Shown here piece by piece: positions 18,617 to 27,430 of a stretch of DNA of 48,510 nucleotides. The stretch comes from Thermoplasmata archaeon (GTDB lineage: Archaea; Thermoplasmatota; Penumbrarchaeia; JAEHCK01). The DNA lies in assembly GCA_020696345.1 (NCBI GenBank), contig JAEHCK010000021.1, forward strand, positions 1-48,510, in the 5' to 3' direction. A program made the translations under genes and the position numbers. The first letter of the stretch is position 1, and each line of letters opens with the position of its first letter. The notes below the pieces were generated by a model. It was not told where the DNA came from. It was given only the letters and a program-made list of their open reading frames with translations, and ran no database searches.

Positions 18617-19945
18617 ATGAAAAAAATGATAGCTATTGGAATAGTATTAATGATGGTGCTGGTGGCCTTCGTGGCTATCGGCGGAGGAGCAATGTCAAAA
18701 GGGCCAAAAGGGCCAAAACCGCCAAAAGTGCCAACTTGGCACGTGGACGATGATGGTATAGTTGGCGTGAACTGTGATTACAACACGATCCAAGCGGCAG
18801 TAGATGCTGCAAGCCCTGGCGATGAGGTCATTGTGCAGCCGGGAATGTACGTGGAGAGCGTGACGATCGACAAAAGCATCAAATTAAAAGGCAAAGATGC
18901 AACCATCAAGTGCCCGACCACACCAGAAGACGCATACTTAGCTGAGAGTTCCGCGAAGTATCAATATCTTGTAGGTATTTTTGGAGGAACATACAATTCT
19001 GGCATCGACACCTATTCTGGTTCTGGAACGGTCTCTGTAGAGATGTCCGGGTTCACCGTGGACGCTAACGACTACTCACCATCAGTCAGGTGGTGCACCA
19101 TACTCATGCGTAATGCGAACAAGGACAACGGCAAATCAAAGATCCATAAGAACGAGCTCATAAACGCCAACGTGAACGGCAAGGAGACCTTTGGCATCCT
19201 TGGATACGGTACCATGGACGTCGAGATCAAGAACAACATCATAGACCAGTTCGCCCGCGGAGGCATCGGCATGTACAGCGGTGTGTCAAATATCGAGAAG
19301 AATGAGGTTATCGGACCCGGTTTGGGTGTCCCCGTGACCTGGGCCCCCAATGGTATCCAGATCGGCTATGGAGCTTCCGGAAAGGTCTCTAACAATGAGG
19401 TCACTGGCTGCGGCTGGCCGGGGACAGCTTGGGCTGGAACTGGCATCCTGATTGTCGATACAAGCGATGTCAAAGTGGAGAAGAACTGGGTTCACGATTG
19501 CGAGACAGCTATTGGTATATGCGACTTCCCAGAATCGCTTTATGGATCTATATGGTCCGGAATTGTTTCGAATATTGTTGTTAAGGGTAATACTGTCACT
19601 AACAACGAGTGGGGAATAGACATCGTTAACGAATGTGATAATGTCAAGGTCGAGAAGAACATAATCACCGACAACACATATGATGGCATCGACGTCTATG
19701 ACTACAGCATCTGGTACCCATTGTATTCCATCAACCCGCCAACTAACATCAAGATCAAGGACAACACGATTGCAGGAAACGGTGGCGATGGACTATGGGT
19801 CGGAAGTACAGTTACACAAACAGTGAATGCCGAGAAGAATTGGTGGGGTGCTGCTGACGGCCCAAGCGGTGATGGTCCAGGGTCTGGAGATACCGTTATT
19901 GGTAATGCGGATTACGAACCATGGAAGACAAAAGCACCCAAGTAA
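18617..19945 (+). CDS. Secreted parallel beta-helix protein (442 aa)
   Basis: Signal peptide MKKMIAIGIVLMMVLVAFVAIGGG, nearly the same as the upstream paralogue's. A short basic/Pro segment (GPKGPKPPKVP) is followed by one beta-helix domain: WHVDDDG...DYNTIQAAVDAASPGDEVIVQPGMYVESVTI, then repeated short coils of the type V-NNEVTGCG, KVEKNIITDN and IKIKDNTIAGN. It ends NWWGAADGPSG...GSGD...DYEPW. About half the length of its neighbour, equivalent to one of its two domains. Secreted, no anchor; substrate and activity unknown. Confidence 0.85.
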   Translation: MKKMIAIGIVLMMVLVAFVAIGGGAMSKGPKGPKPPKVPTWHVDDDGIVGVNCDYNTIQAAVDAASPGDEVIVQPGMYVESVTIDKSIKLKGKDATIKCPTTPEDAYLAESSAKYQYLVGIFGGTYNSGIDTYSGSGTVSVEMSGFTVDANDYSPSVRWCTILMRNANKDNGKSKIHKNELINANVNGKETFGILGYGTMDVEIKNNIIDQFARGGIGMYSGVSNIEKNEVIGPGLGVPVTWAPNGIQIGYGASGKVSNNEVTGCGWPGTAWAGTGILIVDTSDVKVEKNWVHDCETAIGICDFPESLYGSIWSGIVSNIVVKGNTVTNNEWGIDIVNECDNVKVEKNIITDNTYDGIDVYDYSIWYPLYSINPPTNIKIKDNTIAGNGGDGLWVGSTVTQTVNAEKNWWGAADGPSGDGPGSGDTVIGNADYEPWKTKAPK

Positions 19946-19973
19946 TCTGAAATGGGACAATATCGACAATTTT

Positions 19974-20006
19974 AAGAGGTCATTTTTGACCTCTTCTTTT
20001 TTTTTT
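19974..20006 (+). terminator. Terminator hairpin after second beta-helix gene
   Basis: Stem AAGAGGTCA/TGACCTCTT with TTTT loop, followed by CTTTTTTTTTT; identical hairpin to the one after the paralogue. Confidence 0.8.
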
Positions 20007-20140
20007 ATGACGTATATTGGAATTTGAATGCAACCAGCCGTTTTTATGTTTAAAAACTCGATTTTTTATGAAACCTGATCCATTGGAAAAGGTAAAAGCT
20101 AAAACGTAAAAGTAAAAAGTTAAAAATTTGGTTACTTTTA

Positions 20141-20210
20141 TCTTTTAACTTTTAAGATTTGACTTTAAAAAATGTATCAATTATTATTCTTTTTATATAG
20201 CATTTTTTAT
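20141..20210 (+). repeat. Dispersed T-rich element, copy a (terminator-like)
   Basis: Contains CTTTTAACTTTTAAGATTTG followed by a stem AAAAAATG.../GCATTTTTT. Related copies lie at 26215-26335 (reverse), 37345-37425 and 48279-48400. The rest of the 20007-20312 gap holds AT-rich sequence and TATGACGTATATTGGAATTT, a fragment also present at about 37109 and 48363, but no gene. Confidence 0.55.
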
Positions 20211-20312
20211 TCGTAACATTTAAATATTTTAATGCAGATTAGCATTTGCCCTCAAAAATACATAATTAGTATTTTTTTGAGTGAGAAAATTAAAGTCGAA
20301 GGAGGAAAAAAA

Positions 20313-20597
20313 ATGACGAAATATGTAACGTATATGAGTGTAACCCTTCATCCGGAGGGTGCAAACCCCACGGAGATCACAAGGGTATTGAAAAATCTAG
20401 GCTGGAAACCAGTGTACGGCGGATATGACTATGCATACGAATGGGACAAGGACCTGACCATTGGTCGAGAGAACTTTGATAAATACTGCGATCAGATAAA
20501 TACTATGCATACCAGTTTAAAAGATCTGAATGTCGCTTATAACCTAAGGACATTCGAACATGGAAAAGAAGAATTTACAACACATTATTGCTATTAA
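20313..20597 (+). CDS. Small protein of unknown function (94 aa)
   Basis: Start at the ATG with GGAGG seven bases upstream (MTKYVTYMSV), not the longer in-frame ATG at 20232, which has no ribosome site. The protein alternates beta- and alpha-like segments (VTYMSVTLHPEG, NPTEITRVLKNLGWKPV, GGYDYAYEWDKD...FDKYCDQINTMHTSLKDLNVAYNLRTF), suggesting a ferredoxin-like alpha/beta fold. Soluble; no metal motif and no family I recognise. It stands alone between two intergenic regions. Confidence 0.75.
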   Translation: MTKYVTYMSVTLHPEGANPTEITRVLKNLGWKPVYGGYDYAYEWDKDLTIGRENFDKYCDQINTMHTSLKDLNVAYNLRTFEHGKEEFTTHYCY

Positions 20598-20635
20598 GCA
20601 ATAATCGTTAATTCTTTTTTTTTTTTGAAAAAATT

Positions 20636-20902
20636 CTACAATAGCCCCACATGTATTGTTTCAACACTTTGTACGTTTTCAATTTGGTTCAGGGCCGCTT
20701 CGATCTCGTCGGTACCGCCTTTGCGGTCGTCTATAATGATCTGCACTTCCAACGACTTCAGACCGAACGCCACAGCCTTCTCTTCTATCTTGTTCAACTT
20801 GGCATGTTTGGGTATAGCCTTGGCTATATTTTCCTTAATGGTCTCAAGATTGATCTCCGGGCTGTCTGGCATCAACTTATAAATTATCGCAACTTGTCCC
20901 AA
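20636..20902 (-). CDS. Archaeal elongation factor 1-beta (aEF-1B)
   Basis: Guanine-nucleotide exchange factor that recharges aEF-1A (EF-Tu homologue) with GTP during translation. 88 residues, the usual family length. Recognisable throughout: GQVAIIYKLMPDSPE...KIEEKAVAFGLKSLEVQIIIDD...GGTDEIEAALNQIENVQSVE. The TTG at 20902 is preferred over the GTG at 20911 because archaeal homologues begin M-G-x-V and AGGTGTT lies four bases before it. The zinc-ribbon gene just upstream is the standard archaeal partner. Confidence 0.93.
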   Translation of the reverse strand: MGQVAIIYKLMPDSPEINLETIKENIAKAIPKHAKLNKIEEKAVAFGLKSLEVQIIIDDRKGGTDEIEAALNQIENVQSVETIHVGLL

Positions 20903-20991
20903 AATAAACACCTGTTCTTAATTATTTTATCATTTTATTTGATTATTAAAAATAAAATTCCGTGGTAATCTTTTACAGAGTATCTATCTAT

Positions 20992-21159
20992 TTATGGTCC
21001 GACAAAACCACACTTTTCACAATTATATGCGACACTTTGGTCGCGGCACATGGTGCAGCGGCCGATCACGGTCTTTCCGCATACTGGGCATGGGAACGAT
21101 GTCTCGGTGCGGTCGATCAATCTGATACCACAAGATATGCATACATCTGTTTTTTTCAT
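20992..21159 (-). CDS. Small zinc-ribbon protein paired with EF-1beta (55 aa)
   Basis: Reads MKKTDVCISCG...RTETSFPCPVCG...IGRCTMCRDQSVAYNCEKCGFVGP. Four CxxC knuckles (C7/C10, C24/C27, C35/C38, C47/C50) make two zinc ribbons. This short protein is found next to EF-1beta in many archaea and is probably associated with the ribosome or tRNA; its exact role is unsettled. Same strand as EF-1beta, 89 bases upstream. Confidence 0.9.
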   Translation of the reverse strand: MKKTDVCISCGIRLIDRTETSFPCPVCGKTVIGRCTMCRDQSVAYNCEKCGFVGP

Positions 21160-21193
21160 GAGAACCGGTTTACCGCCACCGATGTTATTTTAG

Positions 21194-21952
21194 TTAAACC
21201 TTTCTATCATTAATGCTGGTCTTTATTGCAGATTGAATACCTGTTCCTTGACACCACATACATTTTCTTTTTCCCATACACGAATTGCAATTGCCAGTGC
21301 CATTACACATCGAGCATTTGTTACCCATGACCTTCCCGGAACCTGCACAGCGGTCACATTTACCCGAACCCTTACACCAGTAACATACGCCTTTGCCGTT
21401 ACATGAGGTACAATTATGGCCGTTTTGTGTTGCTATTGCACCAGTGTTTATATTTGATAGTGCGGCAGCGGTATTTGGCCCTGCCTGCTGTGCGGCCGGA
21501 TTTCCAGCTTGTAATTGTGGCACACTTGAAACACCTGGATTTTTTTGCACTTTATTTAATTCCCGAGTAGATTTTTCAATTAATATCCGAATTTTTTTGT
21601 TACCCGGTGCCAGTTTTTCACCCTGCCTCAATAACTTTATGGCGATATTGAAATTCCTCTGCCGAACCTTTTCTTTACTCAATATCATGATCTTCTTGAG
21701 TTTCAAGTTCTTCAAATTCTCGGAGATCGTATTTTCTGCAGGTTTCTTATCTGGTTTTTGGATCATCACGTTCAGATCTTTTGAAGCAATCTCATTCATA
21801 ACATTCTCATTCAGGTTGGATAATTCGCTTCTGATATCGACCTCCAGTTTGTTATGTACATCCTCGGTAATGTTCAGGGTCTCTCTGAGTATTTTCAAGC
21901 TCGCACCAAGCTCTGGATTGGATTGTTGATCTGCAATGACATGTTTTAACAT
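21194..21952 (-). CDS. Cysteine-rich DnaJ-type zinc-finger protein (252 aa or longer)
   Basis: The N-terminal ~140 residues are helical and charged, with a TPR-like stretch (RQRNFNIAIKLLRQGEKLAPGNKKIRILIEKS). A Gly/Ala/Gln linker follows, then six CxxC motifs in a DnaJ-like pattern (CTSCNGKG, CYWCKGSG, CDRCAGSG, CSMCNGTG, CNSCMGK, CMWCQGTG) that should bind zinc. No J domain. The ATG at 21952 has no ribosome site. The frame stays open upstream with protein-like sequence (RVDSEQVRTQTSNIFKG), and GGGAGTTGAT stands three bases before an ATC at 21976, so the true start is uncertain. It is downstream of a zinc-ribbon ORF in a different frame and probably in one operon with it. Confidence 0.75.
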   Translation of the reverse strand: MLKHVIADQQSNPELGASLKILRETLNITEDVHNKLEVDIRSELSNLNENVMNEIASKDLNVMIQKPDKKPAENTISENLKNLKLKKIMILSKEKVRQRNFNIAIKLLRQGEKLAPGNKKIRILIEKSTRELNKVQKNPGVSSVPQLQAGNPAAQQAGPNTAAALSNINTGAIATQNGHNCTSCNGKGVCYWCKGSGKCDRCAGSGKVMGNKCSMCNGTGNCNSCMGKRKCMWCQGTGIQSAIKTSINDRKV

Positions 21953-22013
21953 TACTCTGTACTGCTCGATATTGATAGGATCAACTCCCTTGAAAATGTT
22001 CGATGTTTGAGTT

Positions 22014-22175
22014 CTAACCTGTTCGGAATCTACGCGTGCCGCAGTGAGGGCAGATCATCTTTCCACCACATTTATTGCACATGCTAATCGGTAAATTACC
22101 CTCCGATCTGGCATTACCGCAATTCATGCAGCGACTGTTGATCTCTTTATTACAACCATAACAATAGACTCGCAT
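22014..22175 (-). CDS. Double zinc-ribbon protein (53 aa), possibly split from the downstream gene
   Basis: Reads MRVYCYGCNKEINSRCMNCG...MCNKCGGKMICPHCGTRRFRTG. Four CxxC pairs (C5/C8, C16/C19, C33/C36, C42/C45). GAGG precedes the ATG by five bases and a TATA-like box lies about 75 bases upstream. The coding sense appears to shift frame after CPHCG: the other frame continues as RVDSEQVRTQ into the DnaJ-type protein. It could be a stand-alone protein or the N-terminal part of a frameshifted larger one. Confidence 0.65.
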   Translation of the reverse strand: MRVYCYGCNKEINSRCMNCGNARSEGNLPISMCNKCGGKMICPHCGTRRFRTG

Positions 22176-22248
22176 AGGTGCCTCGTGAACGAATTTGAAA
22201 AGGTTTTACATGCCTTGATATCCTTAGTGTTAAACAGATATATAAGAA

Positions 22249-22262
22249 TGTATATAAAAAAT
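22249..22262 (-). promoter_or_regulatory. TATA box for the zinc-ribbon/DnaJ-type operon
   Basis: On the minus strand TTTTTTATATACAT lies about 75-85 bases upstream of the start at 22175, the only clear TATA-like box in that gap. Confidence 0.45.
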
Positions 22263-22298
22263 TTGCATAATTGAAAAACCCTACTGCTTTTTCAAAGT

Positions 22299-22382
22299 GG
22301 GGAATGCAATTCATTGTTAGAATGTTGGACGTAGCGCTTGATTATTAAGATGTTGGATATTTCGATTAATTATCAAGATGTC
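22299..22382. repeat. 28-bp repeat array 1, A-type units (three, reverse orientation)
   Basis: Three contiguous 28-base units start at 22299, 22327 and 22355. Each ends in AGATGTT or a close variant. They are reverse complements of the A units at 44755-44894. Two subtypes alternate (ATTCATT...GTT and GGATATTTCGATTAAT). Confidence 0.8.
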
Positions 22383-22390
22383 CTAAAGTT

Positions 22391-22467
22391 AGGTCATTGG
22401 TTATAGGTCATGGGTAATAGGTCATCGGTTATTGGTTTTCAATTTAGATGGCTAGATACCTATTACC
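22391..22467. repeat. 14-bp tandem repeats and a 10-bp inverted repeat between A and B units
   Basis: AGGTCAT-GGTTAT recurs three times with a 14-base period at 22391-22432. GGTAATAGGT at 22413-22422 is exactly complementary to ACCTATTACC at 22458-22467, so a hairpin with a ~35-base loop can form. Confidence 0.6.
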
Positions 22468-22488
22468 TACCACCTACTACCTTTATTT

Positions 22489-22740
22489 AGCATCCTGACA
22501 TCCAAACGACATATTTAACATCCCGATATCTCAACGCCATATCAAACATCCCGACATCTCAACGACATTTAGAACATCCCGACATCTCAACGACATTTAG
22601 AACATCCCGAAATCTCAACGATATATAGAACATCCTGCCATCCCAACGATATATAGAACATCCTGAAATCTCAACGATATATACAACATCCCGTTATTTC
22701 AACGATACATTCCACATCCTGTCATATCAGCGATCATATC
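22489..22740. repeat. 28-bp repeat array 1, B-type units (nine)
   Basis: Nine contiguous 28-base units start at 22489, 22517, 22545, 22573, 22601, 22629, 22657, 22685 and 22713. Most begin AACATCCCGA or AACATCCTG and contain TCTCAACGA. Units 3 and 4 are identical. There are no spacers, and the last unit runs into the stop codon of the C25-like gene. The reverse-complement array lies at 44534-44729. Confidence 0.9.
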
Positions 22741-25700
22741 ATTGACCATTACTATTTTCCCTCTTCGATCTTTTCCAGCGTCTGAATGATACGAGGCCGA
22801 TCACGATCATGATTATTACTAACGAGGAGTAGAATCCGATCTCTGCAGTGCTCATATCTTCAATTGCATGTGGGTGGCTTTGTGCACCGAAGGGTGCATG
22901 GCCCTGGATAATTGCAGATTTATCATAGGTCAATTGTTCTGGCTCTTCCCAAGCCCAAGGATCATCGGGGATGAACACGCGAAGATCCGGGTCGCCGTAA
23001 TAAACCAGGTTCTCGAAAATATCCCACCACCATCCCTCGTTCAGATACTGCACGCCAACGTGTGCGATGCCGCGTTCGTATGCCTGACCCACTGTATACC
23101 CCAATACCAGATCGCGTATAAATGTCTCCATGGCAAAGGCACTGTACCATGATGTAAGCCATGGGTCGATCACCTGGAATACTGACCCGTGCCGAATTAG
23201 TGATAAGTGCAGGTATGTGTTTGCGATCAGACACGAACCGGCGCTGAACCCGACTGAATGAATATTTTCCATTGCTTCATCCAGATCCACGCCTACTTTG
23301 TATGTGGTCTGTTCCTGTTGGATAAGTGCAATTATGATGCCGTCATGAGTTTCTGGCAATATGCCCAGCTTGGTTTTTGGGCTCATGCCGGGCTGCATGT
23401 CTATGCCGATGTTACGGTTCATGGAGACCACATCCGGATCCGCCGTGCTGCCGCGCAGTGTTAATGCGTTCTCCTCATAGCCGCGCCACGGGTTTGTTTC
23501 AAACTGGTCATCATTCCAAAATCCGATCACACCGCCATTGCTGCTCCCACCGTGCATGACCTCGAGCCACATTACCGCGCCTCTGTTAAGGTTTTCCATT
23601 GTTGTGTCAAAGTTCGTGGTAAAAACCGAATCGTAGCCTAATTGTTCAAGATAATGTGGTATGACCTCGGTTGCAGTCAGGTCAGGCCAGACATTGAATA
23701 GATCATCGACCCGATCATCATTCGTGGGTGTACGAAATGGTGTAATACCTGTTGCGGTCACATAGTCGCAGCCCCAGTATTTACTGGCACGCTCGTTGAA
23801 TCTATGATCGTAACTCACCCAGGACTGTAATACCGGAAATTCGCTTTCAATCTCCTGTTCGGGCTTGGTGATCTGCAATATGCCGTTTCCAAGACGAACA
23901 GATTCCGAACCCGTGATACGCATGCCATTGTTTGGATCATCCAGATCCGGGTTTACGGCAGGGTTTGCATAGATCATAGCAGGATAGAGCATGGATCGTG
24001 CTATCCAGTATGATTCGTCCACAGGTGTGCCGATGAACCTTCCGGCCACTGCCGGGCCGATCAGCATACGGTCCCAAGCTGCACCGATATCGAACTGGCC
24101 CGCCACGGTCAATATGGATTCCTGGCCGGGCCGGTCCATACCAAACGCTTCCAGCTGCTCATAAACGGCCATGCCCGTGAGCATCATACATCCTACCGAT
24201 GGCGGAAGCCGGCCGGGGTATGCCTTGCGCCAGAACTCGTTATGCCAGCTCTGGGCACACGATAGGCGTGAATACATATCGGTAATAATGACTGGCGCAC
24301 CGTGATGTGCCGCTGCATATGCGGCCGGGCCGATGGCTAGCGACTTTGCCTGTTCCGTATCCATGCCCTCGGTTACTTTCCAGCTGGTCCATGGATTTAT
24401 CGTGGTAAACACAATATCGTTCTGGTATATTCCATCACATTTCGTCGACTCGGAGATGCGGGAATACATATCTGTACAACTGGTGATCTCTTCCACCGAT
24501 AGTTTGGGCTGGAATGAGGAGCGTATACCTTTGATATTTTGAACCAATCCATTGCTGGCCTGGTCGCCAATATTGATCAAATAAACCTTCTTGACACCTA
24601 ATGTGTTCAATGCATCCACGGTGGCGGAAGGTATCGATCTTAAACCAGTATACAATAATGGGATATTGTTAATTGAAGCAAATACCGCGCCGTTAGTGGC
24701 CGACATCAGGCCCTTGCCTTCTTTTTCATATATCACCTGTTTCCATGAATATTTTATGGTAAAATCTTCGCTACTGGTAGATTCGTCCATATTGACAATG
24801 CTTATGCTGTATTGCCCCCTGCCCAGCTCGGGTATCTCGATGATCTGTGAAGAGCTGCCCGAGGTTGTGACCACTGATGCGATATCCGCACCGGATGGCC
24901 CGCGGATTATTAGCCCCAGTTTACGGTTGGGATCTGTCCAGGTTAACTCGAATTTTGCATCTCTGCACATGAACGGTGTCTCCTCTTCCAAGGTTAGGTC
25001 GACACCAGGGTATAACTCGCAAGTGATGGTGTAATCGGTTTCACTATCAAACAGGCCTTCTCCCGCGCGTGTCATTGTCATTGGACCTGAGCTTGAGCCT
25101 GAACCCGAAACCGCATCATTATTCTCATACTCGGTAGTTGTGGTCAGGTCAGTATTTTCATTTTCCTCGGACTTAAATGTTAATACCGGTTTAGTGGGCA
25201 TGTATGTGACCGCCGCAGACCAGTCTGCATCATCATCGTAAATGAACGACTCGATGTATTCACTTGCACCTGAGAGTACATTCCAATTGGCGGAACATGC
25301 AACCTCCGCACCATTCGGGCCCAGTGCCCAATCATATAACTGTAGGTCCGGGTCCTTGCCGCGAGCCGTGATCTCGGCGAGCGGGTTATATTCATTTCCC
25401 CAGACCATCTTTGCCTTGATGAACCTGTAATCCGGATCAATATAGAAATCGTGGAATATGGGTGAGATCGGTGCAGGCTCCGCAGTACCTTTAAATTCAA
25501 CGGTCTTAACTCCCATGGCAGGTGTGGCCCCGGAGATCTCGCCTTCGGTCACAATTTCCGGCCGCTCGTAATTACCCTCGGCAACTGCCAGGACCGCCTC
25601 GTCACTGTATGCCCAGTTGTTGATCGCGATCTGAGATGCGAGTTTGGCATGATCATTCGAATTTATTACCACTCTGTTTTTGGCTGGCCACTTGGATATC

Positions 25701-26128
25701 ACAGAGTCGATCTCGTTAGTTGGGATATTAACCAATTGCAAGAGATCGAGTTCATTTTCAGAAATGGTCATCCAATCTTCCATGAAATACTCCAACCCCT
25801 GGCCACCGTTAAGTGTCAGGGTCTCACCCGTGCCCTGTCCTGCATTGTCATAAAATAACAGTGGGTATGATATGAGTTTATCACTATTTTTATCGTGATA
25901 TACGGCTGCCGGTACACCTGCTAAATATGCATAATCGTCGGTATATGACTCCTGGTCATGTTGTATCAGCATGGCACTTCTCTGTGGGATCACATCAGTC
26001 CAAGATACGCCGGAAAACCCGGCCTCAGTAGGCACGGTATCCTTGACCTCATCAGGGCCCAAGCAGCCCATGAACGATATTGTGATAAATAAAACTAGTA
26101 TAGCTACAGTTAGTATTTTCTTAAGCAT
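22739..26128 (-). CDS. Membrane lipoprotein with C25 gingipain-like protease domain (1129 aa)
   Basis: Lipoprotein signal with lipobox SFMGC (C22) at the N-terminus and a C-terminal membrane span (YSSLVIIMIVIGLVSF) followed by RRWKRSKRE, so the protein is anchored and faces outward. The C-terminal half shows clan-CD cysteine-protease features: H859 in EVMHGG, C966 in GFSAGSCLIA, and the YYGDPDLRVF ending typical of C25 (gingipain) domains. The N-terminal half has a beta-sandwich region with a pre-peptidase-like stretch (about 380-460: DYTITCELYPG...GRGQYSISIVN). It probably degrades extracellular proteins; protease calls rest on motifs only, and an inactive role is possible. Start has GAAGGG upstream and a TTTTATAATG box ~60 bases away. 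Confidence 0.75.
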   Translation of the reverse strand: MLKKILTVAILVLFITISFMGCLGPDEVKDTVPTEAGFSGVSWTDVIPQRSAMLIQHDQESYTDDYAYLAGVPAAVYHDKNSDKLISYPLLFYDNAGQGTGETLTLNGGQGLEYFMEDWMTISENELDLLQLVNIPTNEIDSVISKWPAKNRVVINSNDHAKLASQIAINNWAYSDEAVLAVAEGNYERPEIVTEGEISGATPAMGVKTVEFKGTAEPAPISPIFHDFYIDPDYRFIKAKMVWGNEYNPLAEITARGKDPDLQLYDWALGPNGAEVACSANWNVLSGASEYIESFIYDDDADWSAAVTYMPTKPVLTFKSEENENTDLTTTTEYENNDAVSGSGSSSGPMTMTRAGEGLFDSETDYTITCELYPGVDLTLEEETPFMCRDAKFELTWTDPNRKLGLIIRGPSGADIASVVTTSGSSSQIIEIPELGRGQYSISIVNMDESTSSEDFTIKYSWKQVIYEKEGKGLMSATNGAVFASINNIPLLYTGLRSIPSATVDALNTLGVKKVYLINIGDQASNGLVQNIKGIRSSFQPKLSVEEITSCTDMYSRISESTKCDGIYQNDIVFTTINPWTSWKVTEGMDTEQAKSLAIGPAAYAAAHHGAPVIITDMYSRLSCAQSWHNEFWRKAYPGRLPPSVGCMMLTGMAVYEQLEAFGMDRPGQESILTVAGQFDIGAAWDRMLIGPAVAGRFIGTPVDESYWIARSMLYPAMIYANPAVNPDLDDPNNGMRITGSESVRLGNGILQITKPEQEIESEFPVLQSWVSYDHRFNERASKYWGCDYVTATGITPFRTPTNDDRVDDLFNVWPDLTATEVIPHYLEQLGYDSVFTTNFDTTMENLNRGAVMWLEVMHGGSSNGGVIGFWNDDQFETNPWRGYEENALTLRGSTADPDVVSMNRNIGIDMQPGMSPKTKLGILPETHDGIIIALIQQEQTTYKVGVDLDEAMENIHSVGFSAGSCLIANTYLHLSLIRHGSVFQVIDPWLTSWYSAFAMETFIRDLVLGYTVGQAYERGIAHVGVQYLNEGWWWDIFENLVYYGDPDLRVFIPDDPWAWEEPEQLTYDKSAIIQGHAPFGAQSHPHAIEDMSTAEIGFYSSLVIIMIVIGLVSFRRWKRSKRENSNGQ

Positions 26129-26214
26129 AAGTTTCCCTTCATTGGTAAATACTTACTTTCATATTAATAGAATACTTCATTATAAAAGATTTTGGGTATT
26201 TAGTATCAACTTTA

Positions 26215-26335
26215 AAAAAATCAACCGGTTAGGTTGAAGTTCCACTCGCCTCCAATAAAAAAAATTGCTATGCAAAAAAGATAATGATTGAGGCAATTTT
26301 TTAAATTCAAATTTGAAAAGTTAAATCTTAAAAGG
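26215..26335 (-). repeat. Dispersed T-rich element, copy b (reverse orientation)
   Basis: On the minus strand it reads CTTTTAAGATTTAACTTTT, a stem AAAAAATTGC.../GCAATTTTTT, then GGAACTTCAACCTAACCGG, which matches 48372-48394 almost exactly. It fills most of the gap between the TraB gene (3' end 26415) and the promoter of the C25-like gene. Confidence 0.6.
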
Positions 26336-26414
26336 TCTGATCACTTTTACCTTTTGACTTTTAGCTTTTCCTTTTAAATTCTGAATAGACATCATAAAAA
26401 AATTGTATAAGTTT

Positions 26415-27161
26415 TTATTTTTTTGGCGAAGCAATTTTTTTATTATCGGAATAAACATAAGAGAAAGTGACCTGACGTGTGCTATTTTTGCTTTGCTTAG
26501 AAGTGGAGGTAGGCAATGTCATATTACGTACCTCTTTTAACCTGATGATCTCCGGTTCCAGGTCAGAGATCGCCTTGCTCACACCAGAGATGTGCCCATC
26601 ACCTATCACCGCAACAATACTATCGTTCTCCAAGCTGATCTTACGAATAGCCTTTGCCATGTATACATCACGTTTATCGATCAATTCTTCTTTGATCGTG
26701 GGAAATTCCTTACCGAACATTTCCATGTACTCATCAGAATTCTCACCAAATCGTTCCAGCTCGCGTTCCACCTGTTTTTTTTGCACAAAGATGCCGCCAA
26801 AAGCGCCAATTATGAATTTGATCTTTTCAGAAAAGCTCATGGATTTCCAGAATCGATTGAATATGAATGATGCATCAACATCAATAAATGCGATCTTTGC
26901 TCCGATATGCTTTCCTATACTGATCGCCCCGAGCATCTCCTCACCAACATCTGCACCATATTTGTTCGCCATATTTTTCTGGAACCGAGATAACATCTTG
27001 TAGATTATCGGTGCCTCCTCGTTCTTTTGCTTGCTAATTAATGCCTGGTACCTGAACTTGTCAAGCTCGACACAGACCACATTGGGCATGCGGTCAGATA
27101 TCAACTTTTCTATATTTGACCTGATCTTGAACACATGGCCAACACCGATCAAAGTGATCAT
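26415..27161 (-). CDS. TraB/PrgY-family protein (248 aa)
   Basis: The TraB (Tiki/ChaN-like) fold is marked by the N-terminal GVGHVF motif and the distal GDGHISG motif, with VVCVELDKFRYQAL between them and GEEMLGAISIGKHIGAKIAFIDVD in the middle. TraB-family proteins are putative metal-dependent peptidases or peptide-pheromone shutdown factors. A moderately hydrophobic stretch (FIIGAFGGIF) may touch the membrane, but the long C-terminal membrane region of many archaeal TraB proteins is missing, so this is a short form. Ends in a basic Lys/Ser/Thr tail. Confidence 0.85.
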   Translation of the reverse strand: MITLIGVGHVFKIRSNIEKLISDRMPNVVCVELDKFRYQALISKQKNEEAPIIYKMLSRFQKNMANKYGADVGEEMLGAISIGKHIGAKIAFIDVDASFIFNRFWKSMSFSEKIKFIIGAFGGIFVQKKQVERELERFGENSDEYMEMFGKEFPTIKEELIDKRDVYMAKAIRKISLENDSIVAVIGDGHISGVSKAISDLEPEIIRLKEVRNMTLPTSTSKQSKNSTRQVTFSYVYSDNKKIASPKK

Positions 27162-27430
27162 ATTTTATTCAACTCCAAAAAAGGTTAATTCGGTAAGGAT
27201 CAGAATATAGATATATTACTCCCATATTAATATTATTGAACAATGCAAAAACATAATATAATTATATCTAATCTCCCTATTACTATCTAAAAAGAATTAA
27301 TAAATGCAAAGACCCTTCAATTAATATTTGTGCTTGCTTCGAGCTGGTCCAATAAATGCATGCTCGATCAATATTATTGCCCATTGTATAAAAACATAGG
27401 TTGGCAATTCACACCTCAAGGTGGTAATTA

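Noticed and set aside
21393..21929. 178-codon ORF on the + strand opposite the DnaJ-type gene
   Set aside because: The minus strand carries a clear CxxCxGxG protein here; the + frame is low-complexity and has no ribosome site.
22489..22740. CRISPR array
   Set aside because: Units are contiguous at 28 bp with no unique spacers, copies are degenerate, and no cas gene is present in the window.
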